DNA of 64,000 bases, from positions 2,046,001 through 2,110,000 of the forward strand of contig JAUCEF010000006.1 in the NCBI GenBank assembly GCA_033558025.1. Reading direction: 5' to 3'. The translations under genes and the position numbers were made by a program. The stretch is from Phytophthora sp. 'mugwort'. Taxonomy: Eukaryota; Oomycota; Peronosporomycetes; Peronosporales; Peronosporaceae. A model generated the notes under the pieces. The model had not been told where the DNA came from. It did no database searches and saw nothing but the letters and a program-made list of their open reading frames with translations. Positions 63,999-64,000 of this stretch are shown here, piece after piece (positions within the stretch are counted from its first letter, which is position 1; each line of letters begins with the position of its first letter).

Positions 63999-64000
63999 TT

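Overview
The window looks like nuclear DNA of an oomycete, most likely a Phytophthora or a close relative in the Peronosporales. The reasons are: compact, GC-rich genes with few, short GT-AG introns (about 55-120 bp, CAG/TAG acceptors); flagellar genes together with a peroxisome gene; families that are frequent in oomycete repeats (PIF/Harbinger, Copia with half-tRNA priming, tyrosine-recombinase elements, oomycete-style MULE, hAT and SET-domain relics); and a sharp split into a repeat-rich half and a gene-dense half. No search was run, so the genus is an inference. All exon models are read by eye from splice signals, frame continuity and remembered family resemblance.

1-31.36 kb is gene-poor and made of old, overlapping transposon debris. 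In order it holds: a PIF/Harbinger transposase N-terminus that is still open (1-583, minus); a DIRS-like gag/reverse transcriptase relic (about 2.1-6.2 kb); a Ty3/Gypsy fragment (6.4-7.0 kb); a minus-strand tyrosine-recombinase relic (7.0-7.9 kb) next to a perfect 53-bp foldback (7998-8121); two hAT families (8.4-9.9, 13.4-15.4 and 15.7-16.25 kb); a MULE with N- and C-terminal parts but no recognised core (16.5-17.7 kb); a degenerate AWS-SET gene (17.9-20.0 kb, minus); a pogo-like relic (21.5 kb); a Harbinger gene pair (22.3-23.9 kb); a second MULE (24.6-25.6 kb, minus); and a second Harbinger pair (26.7-28.2 kb). The stretches 9.9-13.4 and 28.2-31.4 kb hold nothing recognisable.

31.4-40.9 kb is a gene island: a nucleolin-like protein (plus), then GPATCH1, a PX-RING protein and a secreted or membrane-anchored mucin-like repeat protein (all minus).

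41.5-47.4 kb is a complete but dead Copia element with two 328-bp LTRs, a half-tRNA-Met primer site and a perfect GAGGT target duplication. The two flanks join into one open minus-strand frame, so it seems to have landed in a host exon. 47.4-49.1 kb holds two foldbacks and unassigned ORFs.

49.1-64 kb is very compact: a START-domain protein, a double-MSP protein, TMEM231 (ciliary transition zone), PEX19 (peroxisome biogenesis, CaaX end), TPGS2 (tubulin polyglutamylase complex), a 53BP1-like tandem-BRCT protein with a BAH-like C-terminus, an unknown protein transcribed away from it, a TPR protein, and two small or partial genes at the right edge. TMEM231 and TPGS2 both belong to cilium biology and lie on either side of PEX19 on the same strand. 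The BRCT protein belongs to DNA-damage signalling. The nucleolin-like and GPATCH1 proteins belong to ribosome biogenesis and RNA processing.
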